Assembly: GCA_016719295.1 (NCBI GenBank)
Contig: JADKAF010000001.1
Span: forward strand, 4,464,001-4,528,000
DNA: 64,000 nucleotides
Direction: 5' to 3'
From: Planctomycetota bacterium
Lineage (GTDB): Bacteria; Planctomycetota; UBA1135; JADKAF01
The position numbers were made by a program, and so were the translations under genes. Below the pieces are notes generated by a model that saw only the letters and a program-made list of their open reading frames with translations, ran no database searches and was not told the origin of the DNA. Position 1 is the first letter of the stretch. Each line of letters opens with the position of its first letter. Below are positions 17,321 to 27,098 of the stretch, piece after piece.

Positions 17321-19426
17321 TCACTCCTGACGCGGCGCCTGACGAAGCAGGCGCAGTCCATTGAGGATCACCGCGAGGCTCGCTCCCATGTCCGCGATCA
17401 CCGCCATCCAGAGATTCGCCACACCTGCGAATGCCAAGGCGAAGAACGCCGCCTTCATCGACAGAGCCAGCGTGATGTTCTGCAAGAGCACGGCGTGCGT
17501 GCGCGAGCTGAGCCGGAGGAACTCTACAAGTCCTCTGAGATCGTCCCGCATGAAGGCGACGTCCGCTGTGTCGATCGCCACATCCGTGCCGCCTTTCCCC
17601 ATCGCAAAGCCGATCGTAGCCTTGGCCAGCGCAGGTGCGTCGTTCACCCCATCTCCGACCATGCCTACGTACCCGTAGCGCACGAGGAGCTGATCGATCG
17701 CGGCCACCTTGTCGGCCGGCAAGAGGTCACCACGGACATCTTCTACATCGACCTGGCTGGCGATGCTGGCTGCGGTCCTCGCATTGTCACCGGTCAGCAT
17801 CGTGGTGCGCAGCCCCATCGCATGCAGCTCGCGGATGGCATCGACGCTGGTCGGTCGCACGGTATCGGCAACGGCGAGCACGCCGAGTGCCTCTCGCTCC
17901 GTCATCAGAACGATGGCGGTCTTCCCCCTAGCCTCCAGCGCCTGCAGCGCCTGCTCGACCTCGGCTCCACAGATTCCGGTGTCCTCTGCGAGACGATGGT
18001 TGCCGAGAAGCATTCGTTCTCCGGCAACTACACCAGCGACGCCCCGCCCTGGAAGGGACGCGAAGCGCTCGACCGGAAGGCGCGCACCGCTCCACCCTGC
18101 AGCTACTGCGCGGGCAACTGGGTGATCCGACAGCGCGTCGAGGCTCGCAGCGAGCTGTAGCACTCGATCGCGGTCCTTCCCGCGTAGCGGGATGACATCG
18201 GTCAGCCGCGGGTGTCCCGTCGTGATGGTGCCGGTCTTGTCGAGTGCCACGGCGCGCAGCTTGCGACCCGACTCCAGGTGCATACCGCCCTTGATGAGGA
18301 TTCCACGCCTCGCAGCAGCCGCAAGACCACTCACGATCGTGACCGGCGTGGAGATCACGAGAGCGCAGGGGCAAGCGATGACCAGCAGCACCAGCGCGCG
18401 GTGTAGCCAGGACAAGAAGGGCTCACCAAAGACAGCCCAAGGCAACGTAGCTACCAGGACTGCCACGACGCAGATGATGGGAGTGTAGACACGCGCAAAG
18501 GCATCGACGAAGCGTTGCGCCGGCGCTCGCTGGCCTTGTGCTTCCTGCACGGTCCGGACGATCTTCGCGATCGTGGTCTGGTCCTTGCCTCCGGTGGTGC
18601 GCACGTCGAGCACTCCTTCGGCGTTGATCGTGCCGGCGAAGACGGTCGCACCGATTCCCTTCTCTACGGGCACGCTCTCGCCGGTGATGGGTGCCTGATC
18701 GACCGCAGAAGCACCGAAGACAACGATTCCGTCGAGCGGCACGCGCTCGCCAGGCTTGATGCGCACGACCGCTCCCGTGAGCACCTCCTCGGCTCGCTTC
18801 TTGATCCAGGACCCATCTTCTTGGAGGACAGTGGCATCTTCGGGTGCCAGCGCGAGCAGCTCACGCACTGCGTTGCGTGCGTGAGAGAGCGAGCGCGCCT
18901 CGATCCACTCCGCCAAAGAGAACAGGAAAACGACCATGGCGGCCTCGGGCCACTCGCCGATGCACATGGCTCCGACCACGGCGATCGACATGAGGAAGCT
19001 GATGTTCAGCGTCAGGGTGCGCAGCGCGGCCCAGCCTTTGCGAAGTGTTGGCAGCCCGCAGAGCCCTATGGCCAGGATCGCCATGACCACGACAAGCGCA
19101 TGCTGCTCGCCGAACCCAGCCAACGAGACGCCTTCGCTGCCAAGGGCAAGCACGCCGCCGGCAGCGAACGCGATCGAGCGCAGGCGTGCTTGACGAGCCA
19201 GCGTCGCAGCCGATAACTCGTCGGCTCTCTGCGCCTTCAGGCCGATCGCCTTCAACTCTCGGATGATGCTGGAATCGTCGGGTAGCGTGTGCTCGACGGT
19301 CAGTCGGCGCTCCGCGAGGTCGATGCCAATGCTCTCGATTCCACGCAGCGCGGCCAGGCGCTGCCGAATCGAGACCTCCTCGGTTGCGCAGTCCATTCCC
19401 GGAACGACGAACTCGGTTCTTCGCAT
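17321..19426 (-). CDS. cadA: Zn/Cd/Pb-exporting P1B-type ATPase
   Basis: About 701 residues from the ATG at 19426 (an in-frame ATG also exists at 19471). Order: an N-terminal heavy-metal-associated domain with VPGMDCATEE (the metal-binding Cys reduced to a single Cys-Ala-Thr-Glu-Glu form), six to eight membrane helices, the actuator loop with TGES, the translocation motif ACPCALVISTP (CPC), the phosphorylation motif DKTGTITTG, the SDHPVARAV region and the hinge GDGVNDAPALA. CPC with this HMA form fits the ZntA/CadA group that exports Zn, Cd and Pb from the cytoplasm. It lies with the CzcCBA system, which handles periplasmic metal. No MerR or ArsR regulator is adjacent. Confidence 0.9.
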   Translation of the reverse strand: MRRTEFVVPGMDCATEEVSIRQRLAALRGIESIGIDLAERRLTVEHTLPDDSSIIRELKAIGLKAQRADELSAATLARQARLRSIAFAAGGVLALGSEGVSLAGFGEQHALVVVMAILAIGLCGLPTLRKGWAALRTLTLNISFLMSIAVVGAMCIGEWPEAAMVVFLFSLAEWIEARSLSHARNAVRELLALAPEDATVLQEDGSWIKKRAEEVLTGAVVRIKPGERVPLDGIVVFGASAVDQAPITGESVPVEKGIGATVFAGTINAEGVLDVRTTGGKDQTTIAKIVRTVQEAQGQRAPAQRFVDAFARVYTPIICVVAVLVATLPWAVFGEPFLSWLHRALVLLVIACPCALVISTPVTIVSGLAAAARRGILIKGGMHLESGRKLRAVALDKTGTITTGHPRLTDVIPLRGKDRDRVLQLAASLDALSDHPVARAVAAGWSGARLPVERFASLPGRGVAGVVAGERMLLGNHRLAEDTGICGAEVEQALQALEARGKTAIVLMTEREALGVLAVADTVRPTSVDAIRELHAMGLRTTMLTGDNARTAASIASQVDVEDVRGDLLPADKVAAIDQLLVRYGYVGMVGDGVNDAPALAKATIGFAMGKGGTDVAIDTADVAFMRDDLRGLVEFLRLSSRTHAVLLQNITLALSMKAAFFALAFAGVANLWMAVIADMGASLAVILNGLRLLRQAPRQE

Positions 19427-19680
19427 GTTGTCTCCGTTGCGATCACGTTCAGCATCCAGACCGACCATCACCAGCCGTCGCAGGCCCTACCCTGCGGCCA
19501 GCCCACGAGGCGCCAGATCTTCTCAGAGTCGGCCCGATCGACCCACGGCCGATCACGACTCCTCGGGCGGCTCCTTCGTCTCACGGATCTTCGAGAGCGC
19601 AACCCGATTTCGTCCTCTCGCAGCTCCTGCGGCGATCGCCCTCCGTCTCGGAGCTCGAGGCCAGCGTAGACGGCTCCTGC

Positions 19681-20316
19681 TCAGTAGATCGTATAGAGAA
19701 TCGGAAGCGCACCAACCTCGTGTAGGGCGCAGATCAACGGCGGGAGTCCGATGAGCGGCATGTAGAGGGCGACGGTCCAAGCTCCACGGCGAAAGGCTGC
19801 CGAGCAGATCGTCACCGACTGCGCTTCTTGGTAGGCGGAGGCACGCGGCCAGAACGATGGGGCCTTCTCGCAGTAGCGCAGGAATGCTCTCCCGTGAACC
19901 GCCTCCAACTCGCACTCTTCTTTGCGAAGAACAAAGGCATAGAGCGCGTAGAACGACACGCTGGTGAGGATCGTCAGGATGATCGATCCCGCACAGAGCA
20001 TGAAGCCGGTCGCGAGCAAGAGGCTCGAGACGTAGATCGGATTGCGGCAGAGCGAATAGGGCCCGTCCGTGACAAGCTCCGCTCGCTTCCTGCCCGCGAT
20101 GTGGGCCAGTGCCCACACACGCCCGAAGGCCCCAAGCCCCCCGATGACGCAACCAAACAGATAGAGGCCGGCGTGAAGGACGGGTGCCTGCTCCGACCAA
20201 TAGTTCTCCCCGCTGAGCATGAAGAGCACGACGAGGCAACCGAACAACCGTGAAGCAAGCAATCGGTGCTTCGTCCGGAAATGCTTCCTCCGTGCAGGAG
20301 CGACTCGAGGATCCAT
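19681..20316 (-). CDS. Isoprenylcysteine methyltransferase-like membrane protein (CzcN-like)
   Basis: From the ATG at 20316 this gives about 211 residues with several membrane helices, and the PEMT/ICMT signature RKRAELVTDGPYSLCRNPIY followed by the C-terminal EECELEAVHGRAFLRYCEK, which form the SAM and substrate site. In czc clusters of other bacteria a protein of this fold (CzcN) is a regular member. The frame is open up to an ATG at 20505, only 13 bp after the preceding gene, but the extra 60 residues are not typical of the family. It lies between the CzcA operon and the P1B-ATPase gene. The substrate is unknown. Confidence 0.75.
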   Translation of the reverse strand: MDPRVAPARRKHFRTKHRLLASRLFGCLVVLFMLSGENYWSEQAPVLHAGLYLFGCVIGGLGAFGRVWALAHIAGRKRAELVTDGPYSLCRNPIYVSSLLLATGFMLCAGSIILTILTSVSFYALYAFVLRKEECELEAVHGRAFLRYCEKAPSFWPRASAYQEAQSVTICSAAFRRGAWTVALYMPLIGLPPLICALHEVGALPILYTIY

Positions 20317-20518
20317 GGGTACGTTGCCCGTGACTTCAGCGGCCGCCACACACATCGTCATCGCGGCCGATTCGTTGGATGAATCGGAGAACGGCGCCGT
20401 GCTCTCCTCTGTCATTGCATCGAGAGCCCGAGGCACGCCGGAGTCGGACGCTTCTGCGTCAGCGACTCCAGCATGGTCGATCACGTGATCGCGATCTGGT
20501 GGCATGGGGCCGGCCTGA

Positions 20519-20995
20519 TCAGCGCGGCAGAGCGAGGGATGCTCGCACAGGACCGCTTTGCCCTGCGAGCTCGATCCAGAGGGCGCTACCTTCGGGGAGC
20601 GAGCTCGGCACGTCGATGTGGCCGTGCATGCTCATCTCGGCCTCCTTCTCGAAGCGCATCTTCATCGAGCCCTGCCCGGATTCGATCCCGATCCAGCCGC
20701 GCAGGCTCTCGGGGAGCTTGGCACCCGTCTCGAAGTCGAGATCGATGTCGGCCTCCTTGCCCGGGGCGATCGGGCCGAGGTGGAAGACCTGGATCCCGAG
20801 GTCTCCCAGCGCGATGCGTCCCATGGCCGTGCGCTCGCCGTGATCCGCATGTTCGCCCCCACCATCGCCGTGATCATGGCCATCGTCGGCGGTGTGCGCG
20901 GGTGTGGACTTCGGCTTCGGCTCTTCCTCGCCGCTGCAGGAAGCGAGGAGCGCGAGCACGGCAGTAGAGAGCGAGAGCAGCAGGATCGACTTCAT
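20519..20995 (-). CDS. His-rich lipoprotein of the Czc operon
   Basis: A 158-residue protein starting MKSILLLSLSTAVLALLASC, a lipoprotein signal with lipobox LLASC. It is followed by a His/Asp-rich linker (DDGHDHGDGGGEHADHGER) that could bind metal, and a beta-rich domain with 'GSMKMRFEKEAEMSMHGHID'-type Met/His residues. The ATG overlaps the czcA stop (ATGA), so the two are translated together. It is probably a periplasmic metal-binding partner or sensor of the efflux complex. I recognise no named family. Confidence 0.8.
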   Translation of the reverse strand: MKSILLLSLSTAVLALLASCSGEEEPKPKSTPAHTADDGHDHGDGGGEHADHGERTAMGRIALGDLGIQVFHLGPIAPGKEADIDLDFETGAKLPESLRGWIGIESGQGSMKMRFEKEAEMSMHGHIDVPSSLPEGSALWIELAGQSGPVRASLALPR

Positions 20996-23900
20996 GTGAG
21001 TGCCTCGAGGTTGGAGGTCTGTGCATCTGCTCCGACGGGGTGGTTCCGGAACATCCAGAAGAAGCCCGCGGGAACGAGGACCAGGTTCAGGAAGGTAGAG
21101 GAGAGCAAGCCACCGAGCACGACGACGGAGAGCGGCGCCAGGATCTCGCTCCCGGGCTCGCCCGCCGCCAGCACGATGGGGAAGAGGCCGAGCGCCGCCG
21201 TGAGCGCCGTCATGAGGATCGGCACCAGGCGCTCCATCGATCCGCGGATCACGGCTTCGTCGAGAGTAGCTCCCTCCCGCATCAGATCGAAGTAGTGGCG
21301 AACGAGCAGGATCCCGTTCCGGACGGCGATCCCGAAGAGAGTGATGAAGCCCACCAGGCTCGCGATCGAGAGGACCGGCGCCTGATAGCGCCCGGCCCCG
21401 AACCCGAAGAGCGCCAGCGTGTTGCCGACGAAGCTCGGCGATTCCGCGATGTAGACGGCGAGGATGCCGCCGATCAAGGCCAGCGGGAGATTCACCATGA
21501 CCAGGATCGCGGCGCGCAGCGAGCCGAGCGCGGTCTGGATCAGGATCAGCATGAAGAGGATCACGCCCGCGCCCATCGCGAGCAGAGTGCGGCTCGCCGA
21601 TTGCTGCGCTTCGAACTGGCCCCCGACCTTCAGCGTGCACTTCTTCTGCGTGACCATCGGCTCGATACGCTCGCGGACTGCCTCGGCGAGCTGGCCCAGG
21701 TTGTAGCCCTCGGCGACATTGCAGGAGATCACGGCCTTCCGCCGCATCCCCTCGCGCGCGATCAGGTTAGAGGTCGCCTCGCGACCGATGTCGGCTACAT
21801 CGCGGAGCCGCGTCGAGGAGCCCATGGGTCCACGTAGCAGGAGGTTGCCGACGTCGGCGACGCGCTCGCGTTGCTCGGGATGCAAGCGCACGGTGATCGC
21901 GAAGCGGCGGACCCCCTCGTTCACCTCCGCTACGGTCTCACCCATCAGCGCGTCCTGCACCTGCTCGGCTGCGTCCACCGGGCTCAGACCGATCGTGGCC
22001 AGGTCCTGCAGGCGGTAGCGCACGGGCAACGAGGTGATCATGACCTCGCGATTCGCCGCGACGTCGCGCGTGCCGGGCAGCTCCTTCAGCACGGCTTCGA
22101 TCTCCTTCGCCAGACCGCGCAGCACGGCGAGATCCTCACCCTGAACGACGATGGCGATGGCTGCGGGCGTCCCGGAGAGGACATGTGACAGCCGGTGCTC
22201 GATGGGCTGTCCGATGCTCGTCGTGATCCCGGGCACCCCAGCCAGCACACGGTCGATCTCGCGACGCACATCGAACTTGTCGCGCCCGGGCTTCACCGTG
22301 ACCTCGATCTCCGAGCTGCTCACCGGCTCGGCGTGCTCGTCGCGCTCTGCTCGCCCCGTGCGCCGCACCACCGAGCGCACCCCGTCGATCTCGCGGAGCT
22401 GCGACTCGACACCGAAGGCCAGGCGATTGCTCTCGGTCAAGGAGGTCCCTGGCGGCGCCATCAGGAAGACCGTGAAAGTGCCTTCGTTGAACTCCGGCAG
22501 GAAGCTCGAGCCATAGGTCGAAGCCAAGCCGAGGCAGGCGCCCGTGATGAGAGCCGAGCTCGCGAAGAGGAGCTTGCCCCGACGGATCGCCCAACGCAGC
22601 GCCGGCTCGTAGCGCCGCTTCAAGAAGCGCACGAGCGCTCCGTCTCCATGGGCGGCGAAGCGCGCGTTCCCGAGCAGCAGCCGGCAGAGCACAGGGGTCA
22701 CGGTCAGAGCTACGACCAACGAAGCGAAAGTCGAGACGATGTAGGCGATGCCCAGCGGTCGGAAGAAGCGCCCCTCGAGGCCTTGAAGGAAGAGCAGCGG
22801 CACGAACACGAGGCAGATGATCAAGGTGGCGAAGACCACCGAGCTCCGGATCTCGTTGCTGGCGTGGAACACCACCTGGAGGACGGGACGCTGCGACGCG
22901 TGCGGTAAAGCGGCGTTCTCCCGCAAGCGCCGGAAGACGTTCTCGACGTCGATGATGGCGTCATCGACCAGCTCGCCGATCGCGACGGCTAGACCGCCCA
23001 GGGTCATGACGTTGATGGAGAGCCCGAGCGCGGATAGCACCAGGAAGGCGATCCCGAGGCTCAGCGGGAGCGCCGTCAGCGTGATCAGCGTCGTGCGCAC
23101 GTTCATCAGGAACAGCACGAGGATGATCGCTACGAAGATGGCCGCATCGCGCAGCACGACGACCAGATTGTTCACCGAGAGGCGAATGAAGTCGGACTGG
23201 CGCATCACGTGCCGATTCAGCACCATCCCCTTCGGCATCGTCTGCTCGGCCTGGTCGAGCACCGCGTCGATGGCGCTGGTCAGCAGGAGCGTGTTCGTGC
23301 TGGGCGCCTTCTGGACCGAGAGGACCACGGCGGACCGTCCGCCCTCTGCGGCAGTCCCGCGCTGGGGTGTCGCGCCGATGGCGACCTCGGCGACCTGCCC
23401 CACAGTGATCGGCGTGCCGTCCTTGAAGCGCACGACGGTCGCCGCGATGTCCGCCGCCGAGCGCACGCGCCCCGTCTGCCGGATCGGGATCTCCCGACCA
23501 TCTACGTTCGGGAGGTAGCCTGCGCCGGCCGTGCTATGCGCGTCGCGGACCGCGTCGACGACCTCTTCCATCGAGAGCTCGAAGAGCGCGAGCTGCTCTT
23601 GGCGGACGTGCACCTGATATTCAGGCAGCTCGCCGCCGATCGCGACGACCTGGGCCACGCCAGGCACGGACAGGAGCAGGTTCCGCAGATCGAACTCCGC
23701 GTACGCGCGGACCTGCATCGGGTCGTTCTCGCCCCCGGGCGAAGAGAGCGAGAGGAGCAGGATCTCGCCGGTGATCGAAGTGATCGGCGTGATCTCGGCA
23801 TGCGCCCGCTCCGGCAGCGACGCGCGGATCGCGGCCAGCTTCTCGGCGACGAGCGTCCGGGCGCGATAGATGTCCTCGCCCCATTCGAACTCTACCCACA

Positions 23901-24177
23901 CGAGCGAGAGACCGATCGCGCTCGAGCTGCGCACGCGGCGCATCCCGGGTAGCCCGCTGACCGAGCTCTCGATCGGGAAGGTCACGTACTGCTCGACCTC
24001 GTCCGCGGCGAGACCGGCGGCTTCGGTGAGCACGACGACGGTCGGCGCGTTGAGCTCGGGGAAGACATCCACCGGCATGTGCAGGATCTGGTAGCCCGCG
24101 AGCGCCGTGGCGCAGGCGGCGAGGAGCAGCACCAACACGGGCTGCCGCAACGAGAAGGCGATGAGGCTTCGGAACAT
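20992..24177 (-). CDS. czcA: Heavy-metal RND efflux permease, CzcA family
   Basis: A 1,061-residue inner-membrane pump of the HME-RND family. It has 12 predicted helices, two large periplasmic loops, the N-terminal LVVLL-type first helix after FSLRQP, and the helix-4 motif AIGELVDDAIIDVENVFRRL carrying the proton-relay Asp pair. 'RYEPALRW' marks the second half. With CzcB and CzcC it forms a trans-envelope proton/cation antiporter exporting divalent metal. It starts 9 bp after czcB. The metal cannot be assigned: the helix-4 motif differs from that of classic CzcA and CusA, so Zn/Cd/Co is a guess from the ATPase next door. Confidence 0.9.
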   Translation of the reverse strand: MFRSLIAFSLRQPVLVLLLAACATALAGYQILHMPVDVFPELNAPTVVVLTEAAGLAADEVEQYVTFPIESSVSGLPGMRRVRSSSAIGLSLVWVEFEWGEDIYRARTLVAEKLAAIRASLPERAHAEITPITSITGEILLLSLSSPGGENDPMQVRAYAEFDLRNLLLSVPGVAQVVAIGGELPEYQVHVRQEQLALFELSMEEVVDAVRDAHSTAGAGYLPNVDGREIPIRQTGRVRSAADIAATVVRFKDGTPITVGQVAEVAIGATPQRGTAAEGGRSAVVLSVQKAPSTNTLLLTSAIDAVLDQAEQTMPKGMVLNRHVMRQSDFIRLSVNNLVVVLRDAAIFVAIILVLFLMNVRTTLITLTALPLSLGIAFLVLSALGLSINVMTLGGLAVAIGELVDDAIIDVENVFRRLRENAALPHASQRPVLQVVFHASNEIRSSVVFATLIICLVFVPLLFLQGLEGRFFRPLGIAYIVSTFASLVVALTVTPVLCRLLLGNARFAAHGDGALVRFLKRRYEPALRWAIRRGKLLFASSALITGACLGLASTYGSSFLPEFNEGTFTVFLMAPPGTSLTESNRLAFGVESQLREIDGVRSVVRRTGRAERDEHAEPVSSSEIEVTVKPGRDKFDVRREIDRVLAGVPGITTSIGQPIEHRLSHVLSGTPAAIAIVVQGEDLAVLRGLAKEIEAVLKELPGTRDVAANREVMITSLPVRYRLQDLATIGLSPVDAAEQVQDALMGETVAEVNEGVRRFAITVRLHPEQRERVADVGNLLLRGPMGSSTRLRDVADIGREATSNLIAREGMRRKAVISCNVAEGYNLGQLAEAVRERIEPMVTQKKCTLKVGGQFEAQQSASRTLLAMGAGVILFMLILIQTALGSLRAAILVMVNLPLALIGGILAVYIAESPSFVGNTLALFGFGAGRYQAPVLSIASLVGFITLFGIAVRNGILLVRHYFDLMREGATLDEAVIRGSMERLVPILMTALTAALGLFPIVLAAGEPGSEILAPLSVVVLGGLLSSTFLNLVLVPAGFFWMFRNHPVGADAQTSNLEALT

Positions 24178-24186
24178 GTGCGCGCC

Positions 24187-25593
24187 CTACTTCTCTTCGC
24201 CTTCGTGGAAAGTACCGTCGGCATGGAAGTGGCCGCCCTTCGACGCCGAGTCCGAGCTCGCGAGCATCAGCTCGTAGGCGCCAGCGAGGACGACTTCGTC
24301 GCCATCCATCAGGCCGCTCTGCACTTCGATCCAGCGCCCGTCATCTGCACCGAGGTCCGCCTCCACCCGGATCACCTGATCCGGGTCCGCGGGATCGCGA
24401 CGGAAATACACGCGTCGGAGACCGTCCTGGAGGACGGCGGAGAGCGGGATCGCGAGCTCGGTCGGCGCCTCCGAACGCGCCTCGATCTCGAGGAACCCCG
24501 CGACGCCTGGCTTCATCCAGTCCCGCGAACTCGCCGGCTCCAGGAAGAGCTCGAAGGTGCGCTGCTGCGGGTCGGCTTCGACGCCGAAGCGCAGAACGCC
24601 GGAGACGCGATCGCTCGCTGCTGCGTCTCGTTGCGGCAGGGCCACGTGGGACGGCAGCCCCTCCCGCAGGCTCGCGAGATCGCTCTGCGGCGCGCGCGCG
24701 CGGAAGCGCACCTGGCTGAGATCCGAGAGCGTGAGCAGCCGTTCACCCGCCTCCACCCAGACGCCGTTCGCGACCGGGACCTCGCTCACCACGCCGGCCG
24801 CCGCGGACCGGATCTCCACCAAAGTGATGCTGCGCCAGAGCGGAACTTTGCTCTCGCCGCTCGAGACCGGCGCCGAGAGCAGCCCGGCGGGTTTCGACAA
24901 GATGGTCGAAGCGGCGACGAGCGCCAGCTCGAAGCGATCACGAGTGCCACGAAGGCTCGACTCCAGCTCAAGGAGCGAGGCCTCGACTCCGACACGCTGC
25001 TCGATCGCCTGCGCGAGATCCGAGCGCACCTGGGCCCGCTGCACGCGAGCCTCCGCCAGCTCGCGCGCTTGCCCTCCGACGCTCTCACGCATCTCCTCCA
25101 AGACGGTCGCCCGCGCGTCCATGACCCCGATCGCTTCTCGCAGGCTCTCCTCGTGGGCGCGATGGGCTTCGAGCAACGGCTGCGTGGCGCGCCCCCGCGC
25201 CTCCTGGACGAGCGCCGCGGTTGACAGCTCCCCGAGCTCGCGCTGCATCTGCCTCCACTCCAGGGAGTCTATGCGGTAGAGCACGTCGCCGACCGCGACG
25301 CGCTGCAGCGGCGCCACCAGCAGCTCGACCCGACCCGCGATCGGCGTGCGGACTTCGTGTCGTGCAGAAGCCAAGAGCTCGAAGTGGCCGGCGTAGCGCT
25401 GCGTCGCCGCTACGCGCCGGCGCTCGACGGCGACGTACTCGATGCCGAGGTTCCGACGCACACTGGCCGGCACCTGGATTCGATTCGTCGCCGGTTCGGC
25501 TGCCTCGCGCACCGGCGGGCTCGACTCCTCGGGGGCGCACGCCGCGAGCCCGAGAGCCAAGAGCGCGCCGATGGATTGGATCGTGTGCTTCAT
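24187..25593 (-). CDS. czcB: RND efflux periplasmic adaptor, CzcB family
   Basis: A 468-residue lipoprotein: signal IGALLALGLAAC, a membrane-fusion barrel-sandwich domain (ARHEVRTPIAGRVELLVAPL), a long alpha-hairpin at about 110-230 (LREAIGVMDARATVLEEMRE), a second lipoyl half (IRSAAAGVVSEVPVANGVWV) and the membrane-proximal domain. The C-terminal tail GGHFHADGTFHEGEEK is His-rich, as in adaptors of metal pumps. Its start overlaps the czcC stop by 4 bp and its end is 9 bp before czcA. Confidence 0.9.
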   Translation of the reverse strand: MKHTIQSIGALLALGLAACAPEESSPPVREAAEPATNRIQVPASVRRNLGIEYVAVERRRVAATQRYAGHFELLASARHEVRTPIAGRVELLVAPLQRVAVGDVLYRIDSLEWRQMQRELGELSTAALVQEARGRATQPLLEAHRAHEESLREAIGVMDARATVLEEMRESVGGQARELAEARVQRAQVRSDLAQAIEQRVGVEASLLELESSLRGTRDRFELALVAASTILSKPAGLLSAPVSSGESKVPLWRSITLVEIRSAAAGVVSEVPVANGVWVEAGERLLTLSDLSQVRFRARAPQSDLASLREGLPSHVALPQRDAAASDRVSGVLRFGVEADPQQRTFELFLEPASSRDWMKPGVAGFLEIEARSEAPTELAIPLSAVLQDGLRRVYFRRDPADPDQVIRVEADLGADDGRWIEVQSGLMDGDEVVLAGAYELMLASSDSASKGGHFHADGTFHEGEEK

Positions 25594-26978
25594 CGCCGTT
25601 CCTCCCTCGTGATCGGGGCCAAGACTTCCGGCCAGTACAGTGCGTTCCGCTCGATCGTCGCCAAGCCCTCGAGCACGGCTGCGTCGAGCGCGACGCTCTT
25701 CGCCTCGTACACGCGAAGCACGGCATCCAAGATCAGCAGCACGTCGAGCTGTCCCAGGTCCGTGAGCGCGCGACCGCGCGCGAGCTGCTCCTCCGCGCTG
25801 GGAATGAGCTCGCTCTCCACGAGCCGACGCTGCTCGCGAGCGGCCTCCACCCGCACCTCGCTGAGAGCCAGATCCTGGAGCGAGCGCTCGAGCGCGCTGC
25901 GGAGCACTTGCTCGGCCACGAGGCGCCGGGCGCGCGCTTCGGCGATGGCCCGGGCATTCGCGTTCCAGAGCGGCAGCGGCAGAGAGAAGCCGAGCACGCC
26001 TCGCGATTGCCCGTCTTCATCCTGCCAGCCTGGATAGAGCGCCAGATCCGGCCATTGCTCCGCCACCTCGAGCTCGAGATCGCGTTCCGCGACGAGGTGG
26101 GCGCGCTCCGCGCGGACGATGGCACGGCCTCCTCGCAGCCGCGTTCGCCGCGCCTCGGCGTCCGCGACGAGGTCCGGAACGACGAGTGACGGATCGAAGC
26201 TGAGCGCGCTCGCTGGAGGCAGCCCGAGCCAGCGCTTCAGCTCCAGCTCAGACGTCGCGACCTCGGCCTTCACGCGGATCGACTCCGCGACGCGCGAGAG
26301 CCGCTCCATGGAGAAGACGCGAGCTTCGATGCGCGTCAAGGCACCGACGTCGGCCAGGCGCTGCGCGATCGACTCCAGGTCGCGCAGCGCGAGCAGGAGA
26401 TCCCCCAGGATCGCCGAGCGCAGCCGACCGGCGCTCCAGCGGACCCAAGCTCGATCGACCTCGTCCAACGTGCGCGCCTCGGCGAGCCGAGCTTCCGTTC
26501 GTGCCAGCACGAAGCGCTCGTCGGCGAGGTCCTCCTCGAGACCGAGCCGGCCGGAAAGGGGCAGAGTGAATCCGATCGAGGCTGCGAGGAGCCAGGGAGT
26601 GGAGGTGCTCTCAAGCACGCGCCCGACGCTTCCGTTCAGCGACGGATCGTCGAGCAGCCCTGCATTCTCGGCCGAGGCTGCCGCCACACCGGCCTCGAGC
26701 CGAGCGATCGCCAGGTCGGGGTTGAGATGCAAGGCAATCCAGCGCGCTTCCTCGCGTTGGACGCCATCCTCGACCGTCCCGAAGACCGCTGCGGCTGGCG
26801 GCGCATGCGCCGAGCTCGCGCGCAGAGCATCGACGAAGGCGCTCAGCGCAGCGTCATCTGGAAGACGCGCGGCAAACTGGCGCGCGTGCTCCGAGAGATC
26901 GACGGGGGCAGGAGCATAGCTTTGACAGCTCGCTCCGGTGATGCCGAGCAAGAGCACGGCATGACGGGACTTCGACAT
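25590..26978 (-). CDS. czcC: TolC-family outer-membrane efflux protein, CzcC
   Basis: A 462-residue protein with a lipoprotein-like signal (LLLGITGASC) and two tandem outer-membrane-efflux domains made of long alternating helices (NPDLAIARLEAGVAAASAEN; AEQLARGRALTDLGQLDVLL). This is the channel component of the tripartite pump. It is the first of the three overlapping pump genes on the minus strand; 120 bp separate it from the Cys/His-rich gene upstream. Confidence 0.88.
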   Translation of the reverse strand: MSKSRHAVLLLGITGASCQSYAPAPVDLSEHARQFAARLPDDAALSAFVDALRASSAHAPPAAAVFGTVEDGVQREEARWIALHLNPDLAIARLEAGVAAASAENAGLLDDPSLNGSVGRVLESTSTPWLLAASIGFTLPLSGRLGLEEDLADERFVLARTEARLAEARTLDEVDRAWVRWSAGRLRSAILGDLLLALRDLESIAQRLADVGALTRIEARVFSMERLSRVAESIRVKAEVATSELELKRWLGLPPASALSFDPSLVVPDLVADAEARRTRLRGGRAIVRAERAHLVAERDLELEVAEQWPDLALYPGWQDEDGQSRGVLGFSLPLPLWNANARAIAEARARRLVAEQVLRSALERSLQDLALSEVRVEAAREQRRLVESELIPSAEEQLARGRALTDLGQLDVLLILDAVLRVYEAKSVALDAAVLEGLATIERNALYWPEVLAPITREERR

Positions 26979-27098
26979 GAGATTCGACGCATGGAGGAAC
27001 GGCTGGATGAACGCCGGAACGAATCCGCGTCCGAGCGCGAAGACTCATTCCGACCACTTCCGGCGCAGGGCCTGTCGCCCCGCGCTCACCGCGTCGAA